Shown here: positions 28,065 through 38,460 of the stretch, in pieces
Position numbering within the stretch: position 1 is the stretch's first letter
Layout of the letters: every line of letters begins with the position of its first letter
Assembly (NCBI GenBank): GCA_917880725.1
Contig: OU862902.1
Coordinates: forward strand, 721,371 to 785,370
DNA length: 64,000 nucleotides
From: Selenia dentaria
Lineage: Eukaryota > Arthropoda > Insecta > Lepidoptera > Geometridae
Direction: 5' to 3'
Position numbers and translations under genes: made by a program
Notes under the pieces: model-generated
What the model was told of the DNA's origin: nothing
Databases searched by the model: none
The model's input: only the letters and a program-made list of their open reading frames with translations

Positions 28065-29658
28065 GCGGTGGCGAACGCGAGGTAGTGCGCGTTGGAGTGC
28101 GTCTGAAGGACACCATCCGGCCCGTATCAGGTGAGGGACGGCGGCGTGGTATCTCGCGCTGTTGTGCGGGTAGCAAATGCGCGGAATTGTGCGTTGGAGA
28201 GGTACACCCCAACCTGTGCAGGGTTGTGTGGTGGTTTGCACTGCCACATGTTTTGCATAGGCCCGTTGACGTGCACTCATCGTCATAATGCGGGCCTAGA
28301 CATTTGGCGCAGCGGTTGCGCGCGTAGATAAAATCCCAGCGGCCCTGCACTGGTTGTTTGTTATATTGGGGGCATACCCGTAGCTTGTGGCCCTGGACAT
28401 TACACCACGGGCAGTAATGTTTGCCTCTGGAGAATGTTTGCGCATTCGAGACCTGCTGAGGTGGGGGCGAGAAGCGCGCGGGTAATGGGGTTAATGCCTG
28501 CGTATAGCGCGGCGGTTGCGGGTTCGATACCTGTCGAGGTGGGGGCGAGAAGCGCGCGGGTCGTGCGGTTAACGCCTGTGCATAACGCTGAGGTCGCGGG
28601 TTCGAATCCTCGGAGTGTGTCGGAGATGCGTTTGCAGTATATACCCGTCGAGCCTGCGCGTAGTCGGGGTGATACGTGCGCGCGCGTTGTGCCCCGGACG
28701 GTGACGATCGGTTTGCGTTTGGTCCGAGCGTGGGCGGAGCTGTGGCGGTCGATACGCTGACCTCGTTGCAGCGTGCGTGATGCTCAAGGAAGGTGACGAG
28801 GTTGGCTAGGGTCGGGAGTCGGTCAGATGACCCGTGTTGGCGTTCAAAAAAGGACCTAAGTTCCCCCTTTAGTTTTCGCGCTACGATCGACACGAGAATG
28901 TATCCACTATCTCCCGTAGTGGATAAGTTCAAGTTGGCAAGCGCGGATTGTGCTGATATTAGGGAAGTTAAGAACTGCCTCCTAATTTCAGAACGCGATG
29001 ATATCGTGGGCAGATCGAAGATTATGTCCACGAAACGATCGATGAGCAGCCTTCGATTCTCGTATCTTCGTGTCAGTATGTCCAGGGCCACGAGGTAATT
29101 CTCATTCGTGATCGTCAGGTGTGCAATGAGCGATCGCGATTCCCCTGCTAGGCAGGAAAGTAAGTAGTGCAGTTTTACTGCACCCGTAAGGTTGGCCATG
29201 TTGTCGGTCAAACTCTTAAATATTGATATAAAGGAGGGCCAGTCCTCGAGTCGCGAGGTAAATTTGGGTAACTCTATTTGGGGCAAAACCGAGTTTACCG
29301 TAGCTGGCGCTGTGACGTTTCCCTTATTTTGTGCTGATGGTACATCGTCACTTTGGGCTGATGGCAATATGTTAATGTCTACATGGGCAACGAGAATCTC
29401 GTCATAGGCTTCTATTGCCCGTTCGTATTGCTCCATGTAGAATTTTTCCTGGGCGTCTGACAAATCGTCGGTGTCTAAAATCTCGTAGTACACGGCGTCG
29501 AGTTTATCACGCATGGTTCTTACGTCCGCAACTTTCGCGTTGAAATCTGAGTTGGTATACCTCGATTTCCCTTCTCGTAACGAAGTCGCAATTTCCGCGA
29601 GGGCAATTAGAGCGCGTTTTCCCGCTCTAAAACGAGCGGCCTGCGATTTGGAAGGCAT
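28051..29658 (-). CDS. BEL/Pao Gag protein
   Basis: The protein has 535 codons from the ATG at 29658 (MPSKSQAARFRAGKRAL); the frame extends 10 codons further upstream without an ATG. The central part has the Pao-type Gag pattern (LPQIELPKFTSRLEDWPSF, LSCLAGESRSLI, LTRRYENRRLLIDRFV). Two near-identical proline-rich repeats follow (PARFSPPPRQVSN and PARFSPPPQQVSN), then zinc knuckles CPWCNVQGHKLRVC and a second cysteine/histidine group. Gag packages the RNA into particles. It ends with TGA followed by CTAG, in the same frame as protease, and six bases on each side can pair around this stop. Confidence 0.85.
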   Translation of the reverse strand: MPSKSQAARFRAGKRALIALAEIATSLREGKSRYTNSDFNAKVADVRTMRDKLDAVYYEILDTDDLSDAQEKFYMEQYERAIEAYDEILVAHVDINILPSAQSDDVPSAQNKGNVTAPATVNSVLPQIELPKFTSRLEDWPSFISIFKSLTDNMANLTGAVKLHYLLSCLAGESRSLIAHLTITNENYLVALDILTRRYENRRLLIDRFVDIIFDLPTISSRSEIRRQFLTSLISAQSALANLNLSTTGDSGYILVSIVARKLKGELRSFFERQHGSSDRLPTLANLVTFLEHHARCNEVSVSTATAPPTLGPNANRSSPSGAQRARTYHPDYAQARRVYTANASPTHSEDSNPRPQRYAQALTARPARFSPPPRQVSNPQPPRYTQALTPLPARFSPPPQQVSNAQTFSRGKHYCPWCNVQGHKLRVCPQYNKQPVQGRWDFIYARNRCAKCLGPHYDDECTSTGLCKTCGSANHHTTLHRLGCTSPTHNSAHLLPAQQREIPRRRPSPDTGRMVSFRRTPTRTTSRSPPPPRQ

Positions 29659-30447
29659 CGTTAACGTCGAAGGCGAAGTCAGGCACAAGGAAAAAATTAA
29701 ATAAAAATATTAAAATATTTAATCGTAGATGGAATTCCGCACCTCCTTTTAAGGAAGTCGGTTAAATTAACACCTAAATAAATAACGCGTGTACCAAACC
29801 TTATATGAGCTGAGGGCTTAATTACTTAATTAATTAATTATAGTTTGTAAATTCGTTAGGTACAGAACCTTTAAGACTCTCGTGCAGTACCCTAATTGAA
29901 TGTAAACAATCAATTTACATTAATTATTTCATGTTAATCACGAACACAAGTAGATCTTTTAACCGTACTAAGTACAATTAGTATTATAACTTAATAAATA
30001 AACTGAATGTCGTAGGTACTGGTACCTAGCCTTAAGAATTCTTAATTACGAACCTTTCTTGCAAACAATTATTAAACTATCGTGGATAAACGCAGCAAGC
30101 GTGAATGAGTCAGCAATGTCGAAACAAACAACTCTGCAGTGAAATAGAAATGCGTAGATTAGTGAACGTCGCCTTGACGGGTCAATTTCGTCTAGCAAAT
30201 CGTCCGGCCGGTTCACTTTTCTAGAAGCTTCCAATAACTCGGCGTTCTTTGGCTTGATACGCAAATACCTGAGTTATGTAGGTGTTTTGTATGACGTAAT
30301 TTGGGTAATATTAAGTCAATAAAATGTAGTTTATGTTGAGGGGAGATTTAATGGACTGTATTAAAGGAATTAGGGGGTGATAGCACTGGTTCTTTTATCC
30401 GGCAGCGAAAGAATATGTTGCCGGATATCCGCGCTCGTAGGAAAATA
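29659..30447 (-). other. Leader of the BEL/Pao element between 5' LTR and gag
   Basis: About 790 bp are non-coding apart from a short frame at 30046-30264 without recognisable domain. A primer-binding site should follow the LTR end at 30447, but I could not match it to a tRNA 3' end. Confidence 0.5.
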
Positions 30448-30807
30448 TGGTTAAGCAGTTTGTTCTGCAACCATACGGTAGTTAGGGAAGGTTTGTAGGT
30501 ACCTGGTTTCCAATCGGGATGTCGGGAGACTCTGGATCTGATGGGCGCTGATGACCTGAGTTCCTCTGTGGAGGCGTCCTGCTGTGGACGTCGTGCTGAA
30601 GGGGCTGAAGAACTGTTGTTCACTTGTAGGTATAAAGTCCTGGTAACGCGGCGGCACGGAGCGGATCTCGAATTTTGGCGTGCGCACGCGACTATCACTT
30701 CGGTTCACTGGTGGCGGGCGAGAGACGCCTCGCTCCACGTTTACCGCTTGCCCGGCCGACGATCGTCTTATCGCGCGGGGGCGGCGGGTTGCGCGCGGGG
30801 GGTGACA
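30448..30807 (-). repeat. 5' LTR of the BEL/Pao element
   Basis: This right copy abuts LINE sequence directly at 30808. Promoter and start of transcription should lie here, but no clear TATA box was identified. The minus-strand start TGTCACC and end AACCA fit the usual TG...CA form. Confidence 0.85.
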
Positions 30808-32119
30808 GACCGCTATTCAAAGCATGTAAAATACTTCCTCTACCATGTATGTACATCCTGGAAATTTGTATTTTTGTGAAAAATCATCCAGAGTATTTCA
30901 AAAAACGCTGTGAAGCTCTTACCCGGCAAGCGCGAGCAAGGTTTGACAACCTTCTGTACCAACCCCCAGCACGGAAGGATTTGTACAGAAGGAATGTTTA
31001 TAATATGTGCATAGTAATATATAATAAAATACCAAATGACATTAAAACATTAAATGGCAATAACTTTAGACGAAAATTAACTAGTTATTTGCTGGACAAG
31101 AGTTTTTATAGTGGATTTTATAGGCATTTCACATTTTAATGCGCGTAATCGTAGATTTTAAGCGCTTAATTTACTATCATAGGAAAGATTCAGAAATAGT
31201 TGAATAATTGAAATAAATAGAATAATCTGTCCTCTTTTCAGTTAATGTACCACATTTACAAGCATAACTTTAATTATTTTGTAGTGACCAATCTCCCGCA
31301 CCTCGTTTTACGAATTAAATGGAATATAGCAAACTTCAGAGTTCTATCTCTTGTATAAAACTCATCACATTAACTAAACAAAAAAATCTATTCATCAGGA
31401 ATATAATCTTGTTGACACACAGTGTACTAGAATATCGATAATTGATCATAGAAAAAAAAAAAAGATCTTTCGCCAATTTCCACGAATTATATCAGCAGTT
31501 TAACACGATGTATTGCGTTAAATAAAGTGTAATTCCAAACTGATATTATATCAAAAGAAAGTACATTCTTCAATTAATCTGATCTCAGTTAAAATATGAT
31601 ATTAACTCTGCTTTGTTAGACACGAAAAAATATTTAACATAAGTCTAAATGATTATAAATTGAATCGACAAGAAATTGATTGTTTACTCATTCCAAAGCC
31701 ACAGTTTTTAAAATGAGTGCAATTATCAAAATATATTACTCACAGTCACGCTATTCCGTCGTCACTTCTTTCGCCTGTGTAAGCGATGCGCTGGCATTTA
31801 CCTAAACTTCAGTAGAGTGATTTTGTGAAATGGCTCTTAAGGAGTTTAGAGACTCAAAATTGTAATGATTTGTTAATAATTTGATTTTAATGCTATTTAT
31901 TTCTTTATTTTGACATTTATCTATTTTAATTACAATACCATATTTCTTTTTCTAACTTGATATTTACTTTAATATTATATACAATCTTAATTTTTTTAAG
32001 TTCAAGAATTCGCACGTCTGCTTGCAGATTGAGTACAATTTGCCACATTTATATTATTTAAGACCTTTATGACTGTATTCTGGCGAATAAATGATTTGAT
32101 TTGATTTGATTTGATTTGA
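30808..32119 (+). mobile_element. 3' end of a 5'-truncated CR1/Jockey-like LINE
   Basis: The open segment to 31139 carries ACKILPLPCMYILEICIFVK, NVYNMCIVIYNKIP and FRRKLTSYLL, the C-terminal pattern also seen in the LINE at 57.7 kb. An AT-rich 3' UTR of almost 1 kb follows. It ends in ATAAATGATTTGATTTGA repeats at about 32088-32118. hAT sequence resumes at once. The left limit is the BEL/Pao LTR, so the 5' part was removed or never present. Confidence 0.75.
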
Positions 32120-32584
32120 AAAAATGCTGTTTCTCATGCCCAAAGAACCACGGAGCCAAGTCTGTTGCCCATGATGCTAAAGGTTCCTTGCATCATGAAA
32201 GGTAAAACAAATGAACAAAAACAGGCTATAGACGATGGATGGAGACTTCTACCGGAAACAGTTCTTCCCGAAGACTCATTCCTTGATATTAACAAAATGT
32301 CACCTGACGAGTTTTGGAGCAAGATATTACATTTATCGGAACCGCAATTTCAGAGTTTGGCGACATTTGTTCTTGAAGTTCTCTCCTTGCCACATGCAAA
32401 TGCTGATTCAGAAAGAATCTTCAGCGCTGTGAACTTAATTAAAACAAAACAAAGAAACCGCCTCTTAACATCTACTATAAATGCAACATTATTAGCCAAA
32501 CAGTGCATTTCCAGAAAACATTCGAATTCTACGAGGTTCAAGCCAACTCCCGAAATGATAGCAAAAATAAAAAAAGCCGTCTGA
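32120..32584 (+). pseudogene. hAT transposase C-terminal dimerisation region
   Basis: The open frame from 32165 ends with FVLEVLSLPHANADSERIFS followed by AVNLIKTKQRNRL, the conserved hAT C-terminal dimerisation pattern. It is the missing end of the transposase that starts at 22422, separated by the BEL/Pao and LINE sequences. Stops between 32120 and 32165 show decay. It ends 270 bp from the hAT right terminus. Confidence 0.85.
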
Positions 32585-32861
32585 TTATGAAAAGAATGCC
32601 ACTGAAGATGTCTTATTAGGTGATGTTGTGGATTTAATGGGAGGAGATAAGTGATCTATGGTGTCTTTTTCTATCAAATCTATAGGTTCAGTGGCATATT
32701 TTTTTATAAACAGAAGGTTTTTACTTTGTTTGACATAATTTTGTGTTATTCATGTAAATAATAAAATTAAAAAATGTATGGCAATTTTTGTTTCAATACG
32801 GTAATTTCATCTCTTGCGTACGGTAACCCTACAAATGATCAGCGGCAACACTGGAGCACGG

Positions 32862-33112
32862 CAATAATCACCCCGCTGCCGTCCCGCCGGCCTGACGCCG
32901 CGCGGTCCCAGGTCGCATCAAAATGAAATATATCGCGCATCAATCAATTCATTTTCGAAGATGTCAACTGTTAACCAAGTTTCTGTCAATATAATTATAT
33001 CATAAGAATGTATCAGTATGTCCATGTAGAGAGTATGCAGCTTTGAACGTAAACCACGACAGTTCTGATAATAAACAGTTAAAACGTTTGTATCCATTGT
33101 GACTGAATACAA
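32862..33112 (-). pseudogene. N-terminal endonuclease of the minus-strand LINE
   Basis: On the minus strand VLTVYYQNCRGLRSKLHTLY and IIILTETWLT are typical of an APE endonuclease N-terminus, with the catalytic Glu in TETW. The likely native start is the ATG beginning MDTNVL near 33097. The sequence continues on the other side of the hAT at 21962. Confidence 0.75.
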
Positions 33113-33874
33113 TGGATGGTATTAGTAAAAATGTGTAAGAGACGGAACTCTCGTGGTAAAATTCAGTATCCGAAGAGGACATACTGTTACATACAGTAAC
33201 GTAAGAGGTCAGACAGTAACATGATCTATACGAACACCAGATGTGCCATCATTTCATTATCTGCCTATGATCTATTTTAATTGATTTTACAAATTGCACG
33301 GCATATTTATTACAATTATTGACGTTGTTAAACATTACACATTTACTACAATAATGTATCATTACCGATGTATGCAACAAGTTATTGCCATTATAATTAA
33401 ATATAACTGGCTTACTACAAATAATATAATAATATATATTACGTGATGCATGTAAAATACTTTTTATTTTGCCATTATGACATTTACTAACGAAATATAC
33501 TTCCAAAGTCAGTATGTAGTCAATTCGAGTCATAAAACTGAACTGAGATATTAGGTATTAAAGGTTCATCGAAGATAGTTCTTATGTTATTAGTATTTGT
33601 AGAATAAATCACTACTTATATGTATACTATTTAATATTAAAAAAGACTATACAAGTTGCTTGCAATTAGAATATAAGACTTACATGTCAATAATAATATT
33701 ATTACGATAGGCTGACAAAAACTAAGTAGTCAGGTCAGACACAGGAATATTAGTCTCGGTCCGTCATCATAGATACATTGTGGTATCAGTACAATACATA
33801 CTTTTGAAAGGATATAGTTACATTGATGCTTTTGTAATATAAGATTGATGTGATAAAATAAACAATAACTACAG
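33113..33874. other. AT-rich, no assignable feature
   Basis: Short frames on the minus strand have no recognisable domain. The stretch may hold the 5' region of the minus-strand LINE, but nothing in it confirms this. Confidence 0.4.
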
Positions 33875-34159
33875 TTATACAACAGTCACAATACGTATTG
33901 GATACACAATGAAAAATATACAATGTGGAAAACCTTGAATTTCCAACTTTTCGGTGATACCGGCTATTCGCTCTCTTATAAAGGCATGAAAGTGGCACTG
34001 CAGATACGGGGTAGCCCTAACAGCATTCTTAACCGTTGTATTGCACACGTAATGCATTGTACGATCTCTGCGTGTATGTAGCCACAGGCCGCTCGTGTAG
34101 AAGGTTTTACAATATGCTTTAAACATACCTCTATCACGAGTTGGCAACATAAATGTCAT
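33875..34159 (-). pseudogene. Possible LINE reverse transcriptase C-terminal scrap
   Basis: MFKAYCKTFYTSGLWLHTRR and the following AVRATPYLQCHFHAFIRERI resemble the region after the reverse transcriptase in a common insect LINE group, where FxxYC and LW patterns are usual. The piece is short and lacks catalytic motifs, so the assignment is tentative. Confidence 0.4.
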
Positions 34160-34571
34160 CTATAGTCGATACTCGATCTCGCCTACCTATTAGGCTTGTG
34201 ATTGGCGTACTCGCTGTCAATTTTAGTTCTACAATTGACCACAAGGTGGCACTGTTAATTTTTTATTTTTATGATAGCAAGCATCGATTGGTGTCAATGT
34301 TGTAAATTCATGGTAGACCTACAGACTTCCCGCTACAACGAGCAAACCTGCGGGCCAGCATATTGCTTCTAAAGCCCATCACACTCGATGAAGATACTAT
34401 AAAATATATATTATCTTAGAGCAGATTCGGACATATCGCTCACCATATAATTCAATGAGCGACCACACAAGGTGAATATACTATAATATTTTACCTTAGA
34501 GTAGCTTAAGATGCCACCGATTTTCGAAAGGCATGTTAACATACGCTAAGACTACTGCAGATCATGTAGAC

Positions 34572-34604
34572 ATCTTAAGATCAGTATCGGACTGATCTTA
34601 AGAT
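34572..34604. repeat. Perfect 14-bp hairpin
   Basis: ATCTTAAGATCAGT and its exact inverse complement are separated by ATCGG. The arms themselves contain the palindrome CTTAAG. No U-run or gene context gives it a function. Confidence 0.8.
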
Positions 34605-35014
34605 TAAATACCTACAGAATGTTGACAAAATCGTTGCAGTAAATGGACGTCTGGTCTTCAGTTACCGAACAAATTTATATTTCACACTAAAAACTAATAA
34701 AGCTTCACATTATCTTATGTACCTACCTATTTTGTTTCGAACCTGTAGAAATATTTTTTGTAAATAAAAATGAAACTAGTGTCTGACTAACGCGAATGTG
34801 TCAAACAAAGGAAATCATCGAAAAAGCGAGACTTTCTATAGAGAACTAGCGGTATGACAATTTTATCTTAGTAGATTTTTAAAAATGTTCTATGGGCCTA
34901 ACCTCCGTAGGTTTTTCTAGATTATAGGTACTACGTATAGATCAATCAAACTAGGTAACTACTAAATCGATGTTAGTTTTCTTGATGAAATAAGGCTATG
35001 TTATATTATTAGAC

Positions 35015-35220
35015 TAGCTGCAGCCGCGACTTCGTTCGCGTGGCCCTTTAATTAATGCTTTCAGTATAAATCCCATCAAAATTGGTCCAGCCTTTTTAGA
35101 AAATACCAGGATTATAGAGGCAGACAGACAAACAATTAAAAAACTGGTAGGTATCGTGCAAATAACCATATGAAAGTGCAAGAAAAAGAAAGAGTTCTGA
35201 AAGATCATTGTAAAGTTTAA
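35015..35220. repeat. Lepidoptera-type dispersed repeat (CCGCGACTTCGTTCGCG)
   Basis: CTGCAGCCGCGACTTCGTTC at about 35020 is the start of a widespread lepidopteran repeat. Related starts occur at 39906 and 42640 in this window. The following AT-rich part with GGCAGACAGACAAACAATT resembles the ends of such elements. Confidence 0.5.
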
Positions 35221-35738
35221 ATTCACTACAGTGTCACAGAATAATAACAGTGTTTCCTGTGTTTTTTTATGATCTTCTATCCAGATTTTTCGTTTTTATA
35301 CTTTTAGCTAGTATGACGGTTATATCATATTCACAGTCCCAATCATCATCTGAGGAACTGTCCAACAGGTCTAGAAACAAAACATGAATCATCGCAACAT
35401 AAAAAATATGAACACTCTGTATATTACAGTGTGAACGATCGAGACGTGCGGCTCCGGAGACGGACTCCGATAGAATGTACGCTTGCTATATATTATAGTA
35501 TCTGCGCCGTGTGTGGTGGGTTAAGTTAACATAACTTTTATATTCGACGCTATAATATATATTATGTTAGTCGTGTGTGATGGGCTTTAACACCAATGCC
35601 TTACTTTCTCTCTCTACAGCCACATAGTTGTATTGTCTAGTGTTATATCTGTCCGATGTAATACTAGCTAATAATATATTTCTTTGTGATGTTTCACCAC
35701 CGTCATATCATATTGTATTCGCTATCCATCCAAAGTTT

Positions 35739-35850
35739 GTCTGGAAGAGATCGCTTCTAGTGATAAGACCGATCATTTGTGCCTATTATTGAAGTTGTTT
35801 CTTTATTTTGTTATTTACTTAGCTGCCAATAAAGAGTTTTTGTATAGTAT
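35739..35850 (+). repeat. LINE 3' UTR fragment related to the one at 702
   Basis: GTCTGGAAGAGATCGCT at about 35739, followed by GATAAGACCGATCATTTG, closely matches the block at 702-740. It also ends in an AATAAAG-like signal, followed by TATAGTATTGTATAC. It is a 5'-truncated copy of the same or a close LINE family. Confidence 0.7.
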
Positions 35851-37149
35851 TGTATACTTAGTCATCGAGGCCTTTAGTAGGTACCTAAAGTAGTGCCTAA
35901 GGTTTTTGAACCCTAAGCTCTATGCCATTCATTCTCAAGGGAACCTTTGAAGGAAATTCACCGTAAGCCCCTAAAGATCATATATTCACTCTTCGTGCAA
36001 TTATATTTTAGCCCATTCCTAAGCCTAGGCCTAGCTCTCACAGATGGCCAACAGCCTTCTCATCGCGCTAACTGTTGGGGCCAGCAGCACCATTGAAATG
36101 AGAGGATGATTGCGGTGTTGCTAAATTACAATAATTACTCGAAGATATTTCCATTATGTATTTTATTCCCGCGTTCTCGTCTCCATCATCTGTGTTAACG
36201 ACCACAGAGTACAAAGTTAAGACTCGATCATAGATTACTCGGTGCTACCGTTTGCCAGTGCAAAAAAAAAACATTAACCCATTCTCAATTACACATACAT
36301 TCATATTATAAGTAGCTCAAGTAACTTATTTACAAAAATACAATTGTAATATTTATAATCGTCATATATTTATATGACGATTATAAATAAATGAAGATAT
36401 CTGAATTGTGTAACTATAGGTAATCCACCCATAGTTATTTTATATTATTGTGACTTATTGGCGGCGGTGCTCGATGTTGTAACACCATGTCGTCTGCATA
36501 TTGTTTATGCAAACACCATCCACCGAGCAACCGACACGTGCACGACTGAGCGCATCTATCAGCTCATTCAACATTACGGTAGGAAAGGAAACATATGACC
36601 CATTAGGATGCAGTAACATTAATGGTCAAATACTCAAATAGTACTCATTTATTGGTCAACTAGCTTACATATTACTTATACGTTATGTACAATTTACCTT
36701 AAACTAGGAAATATCTAGCAAAAAAGTACTAGGATCATAATTGATATACATATTTAAAAAGTAATATTTATCAAATAAATTAAAATTATGAAGTCAAGTA
36801 TAAAAAAATTGGTCATAATAAATTACTAATTCCTACATTGTAAAATAAATAGCCTCTTTAATTTAAGTAGCTCATCAAAGTTCTCGAACGTTTGCTCGAT
36901 AAGCCAGCGTTTCAATCTTTATTTAAAGCTCATCATAGGGGTTTAAATATGAAATTGCCGATTTATCGCACTACCCACTTATAATTAAATTAAACCTTCA
37001 TAGTGCCAGATTTCAAAGTGAAACTTTTTTCATACGAAATATGTAAGATTCTAAATTACAAAAATAGGATGTATTTGCTTGTTTGACTTCCAATTGTATT
37101 TTCATTCAGTTTTTAACGTGAAGCTGGAAACAGCGAAGACCAAAGTAAT
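35851..37149. other. No gene recognised
   Basis: AT-rich sequence with scattered short inverted words, such as the ATATATTTATATGACG palindromic stretch near 36365. No open frame of interest or repeat boundary was found. Confidence 0.4.
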
Positions 37150-37595
37150 TTTCGGAAACTGCTCGAAGTGTCAATGCTGTGTTTGGAGAGGATGCGGCTG
37201 ACGAACGCACCGTGCGTTTTATGTTTAACCGCTTTCGGAGTGGAGACTTCCGACTTGAAGAATGAACCATGAGGAAGACCAGCCACTCAGGTAAATAACG
37301 ATGAATTGAGGAGATGGCGGAAGCCGATCCTTGTCAAAGTACCAAAGAACTGGCAGCAAGGTTTGATGTAGCATACCCACAGTATTGACCCATTTAAGTT
37401 AAACCGATACAGAAATTAAGGGATTTTGGGCCGAATTGTGACGTGTGATGAATAGTGGATTCTTTACAATAATCGCAAGTGAACAACGCAATGGTTGACC
37501 CCAGGTCAAACGCTACAACAATGCCCTAAACCCATAGATATGCGATAGTAATGGTTTGGTGGTCACTTTATTCACTAGTTTTTTTAATATGAAAA
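37150..37595 (+). pseudogene. Mariner transposase relic
   Basis: VFGEDAADERTVRFMFNRF at about 37173-37230 matches the N-terminal helix-turn-helix region of mariner transposases. Further on, in other frames, a GRIVTCDE block with W, Y and NR neighbours and QWLTPGQT around 37430-37510 match the first catalytic Asp region. Stops and frame changes are many and the middle is shortened. Inverted repeats were not recognised. Confidence 0.7.
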
Positions 37596-37619
37596 ACGGG
37601 ATTCACTCGCGTAAAAAAG

Positions 37620-38204
37620 ACAGATCTTTCCAACTATAGTTTCAACCACTTCCGTTGGTCTTTCTCAAGGAGAGTGCGGAACGCTCGCGGTTGCGTCTCG
37701 CCTCGCACTGCGGTCAGCAGCACGTAGCGCGCGCGATGACATCATGTCGTGCGGGGGCGGAGGCGGGGGGATATCTGTTGCGTCGGCACAACAAATCGGG
37801 AGTCCTCTTCATCGCTGGTGTCATATCCCGTGCTGGCGGGAACACTCAGGCAGAATGAGCTCACCACATCGCCACTGGTCACTCCTTGTCCACTACTGTG
37901 AGCTCCACGAAGACACGATCTCCAAGTAGAGGGCAGGCTCCATCCTCCATCTCTATTAAAATTCACTAGTGCTTCCTCAGATCTGGTCAGGCAAAAACAG
38001 CAGATGTCTACTGTGCATACTGTGCAGAACTTCGACCAATGATGCCGAAACTGGCAGTAAAACAGCCCCGACTTGTCAATCGGTCTTCACCATTATTGTT
38101 TCATGATCACGCAAGATCTCACACTCCTCGACAATCCGTTTTAACACTACAAGACCTGCTGTTACAAACCATCTGTCATCTGTCATGATTTTGACAATTT
38201 TTAC
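37620..38204. other. GC-richer segment of unknown origin
   Basis: A GC-rich patch (37660-37930) has an open minus-strand frame with a TSDEEDSRFVV segment. It does not match a family I can name. It adjoins an RTE-like fragment and may be part of the same or another LINE. Confidence 0.3.
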
Positions 38205-38460
38205 AGTTCGAAGAGGCAACGAGAGCCTTGAAAGTCGTGGTGGGGAATACGGAGGGCAATAGACCCCGCGGGCGATCCCCAACCAGATGGAGCGACCATT
38301 TGAAACATCCTTCCTCAATCGAGTTTTGCTCAGTTGTCAGAGACGCGATGGATAGGCGCCGATGGAAGCAGATCATACGATCTCGGTGTACACCATCCAC
38401 ATCCACCGATGACCACGATCCTCAGTCATGAGGAAACAACCACAGAGAGAGAGACAATGT
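38205..38460 (+). pseudogene. RTE-type LINE C-terminal fragment
   Basis: The frame reads GNRPRGRSPTRWSDHL, AMDRRRWKQIIRSRC and DDHDPQS before a stop, followed by GAGAGAGAGA. This is the usual end of lepidopteran RTE-like reverse-transcriptase ORFs. It is short and 5'-truncated, from a different copy than the RTE-type LINE at 1.4 kb. Confidence 0.65.

Larger units (their letters stand above)
23424..30807 (-). mobile_element. BEL/Pao LTR retrotransposon
   Basis: Two direct repeats of about 358 bp (23424-23781 and 30448-30805) differ at about five positions by eye. They bound a minus-strand coding region in the order gag, protease, reverse transcriptase, RNase H, integrase, DUF5641-like tail. 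In minus-strand reading the right LTR begins TGTCACC and both end AACCA. The left copy lacks the initial TG, so that border is uncertain by a few bases. No matching target duplication is present. The left side is hAT sequence and the right side is a LINE, which points to a later rearrangement. High LTR identity suggests a recent arrival. Confidence 0.9.
21971..32853 (+). mobile_element. hAT transposon with 8-bp target duplication, carrying nested elements
   Basis: The ends read CAGCGTTGCCG at 21971 and, inverted, CAGTGTTGCCG from 32853, a typical hAT terminal pattern. GAGCACGG directly flanks both ends (21963-21970 and 32854-32861), a perfect 8-bp duplication as expected for hAT. The transposase N-terminal part is at 22422-23423 and its C-terminal dimerisation region at 32120-32584. 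Between them lie a BEL/Pao element and a LINE fragment. Without these, about 2.2 kb of hAT remains. The middle of the transposase is missing. Confidence 0.9.
19070..33112 (-). mobile_element. Decayed minus-strand Jockey/CR1-like LINE split by a hAT insertion
   Basis: Coding pieces on the minus strand run from an endonuclease start at 33112 (YYQNCRGLRSKL, IILTETWL) to 32862. They then jump across the hAT transposon to 21962 and continue through endonuclease, reverse transcriptase and C-terminal region to about 19222. The endonuclease sequence joins sensibly across the perfect 8-bp duplication GAGCACGG at 21963-21970 and 32854-32861. Many stops and frame changes show it is old, older than the hAT it contains. 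The 5' UTR or ORF1 beyond 33112 was not recognised. Confidence 0.8.
34370..35589. mobile_element. Possible inverted-repeat element of ~1.2 kb
   Basis: TAAAGCCCATCACAC at 34370-34384 is matched inversely by GTGTGATGGGCTTTA at 35575-35589. Further inside, both ends carry TATAATATATATTAT-like words. A similar variant (GTGTGTGGTGGGTTAA) lies at about 35507. No transposase ORF is visible. The interior holds a separate repeat at about 35015. No target duplication was recognised. Confidence 0.4.

Noticed and set aside
33249..33533. 94-codon minus-strand ORF as ORF1 of the minus-strand LINE
   Set aside because: A few cysteines are present but no zinc-knuckle or RNA-binding pattern.
37742..37966. A protein-coding exon with an acidic TSDEEDSRF segment
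   Set aside because: Short, isolated, no splice sites or family match seen; probably part of a LINE remnant.
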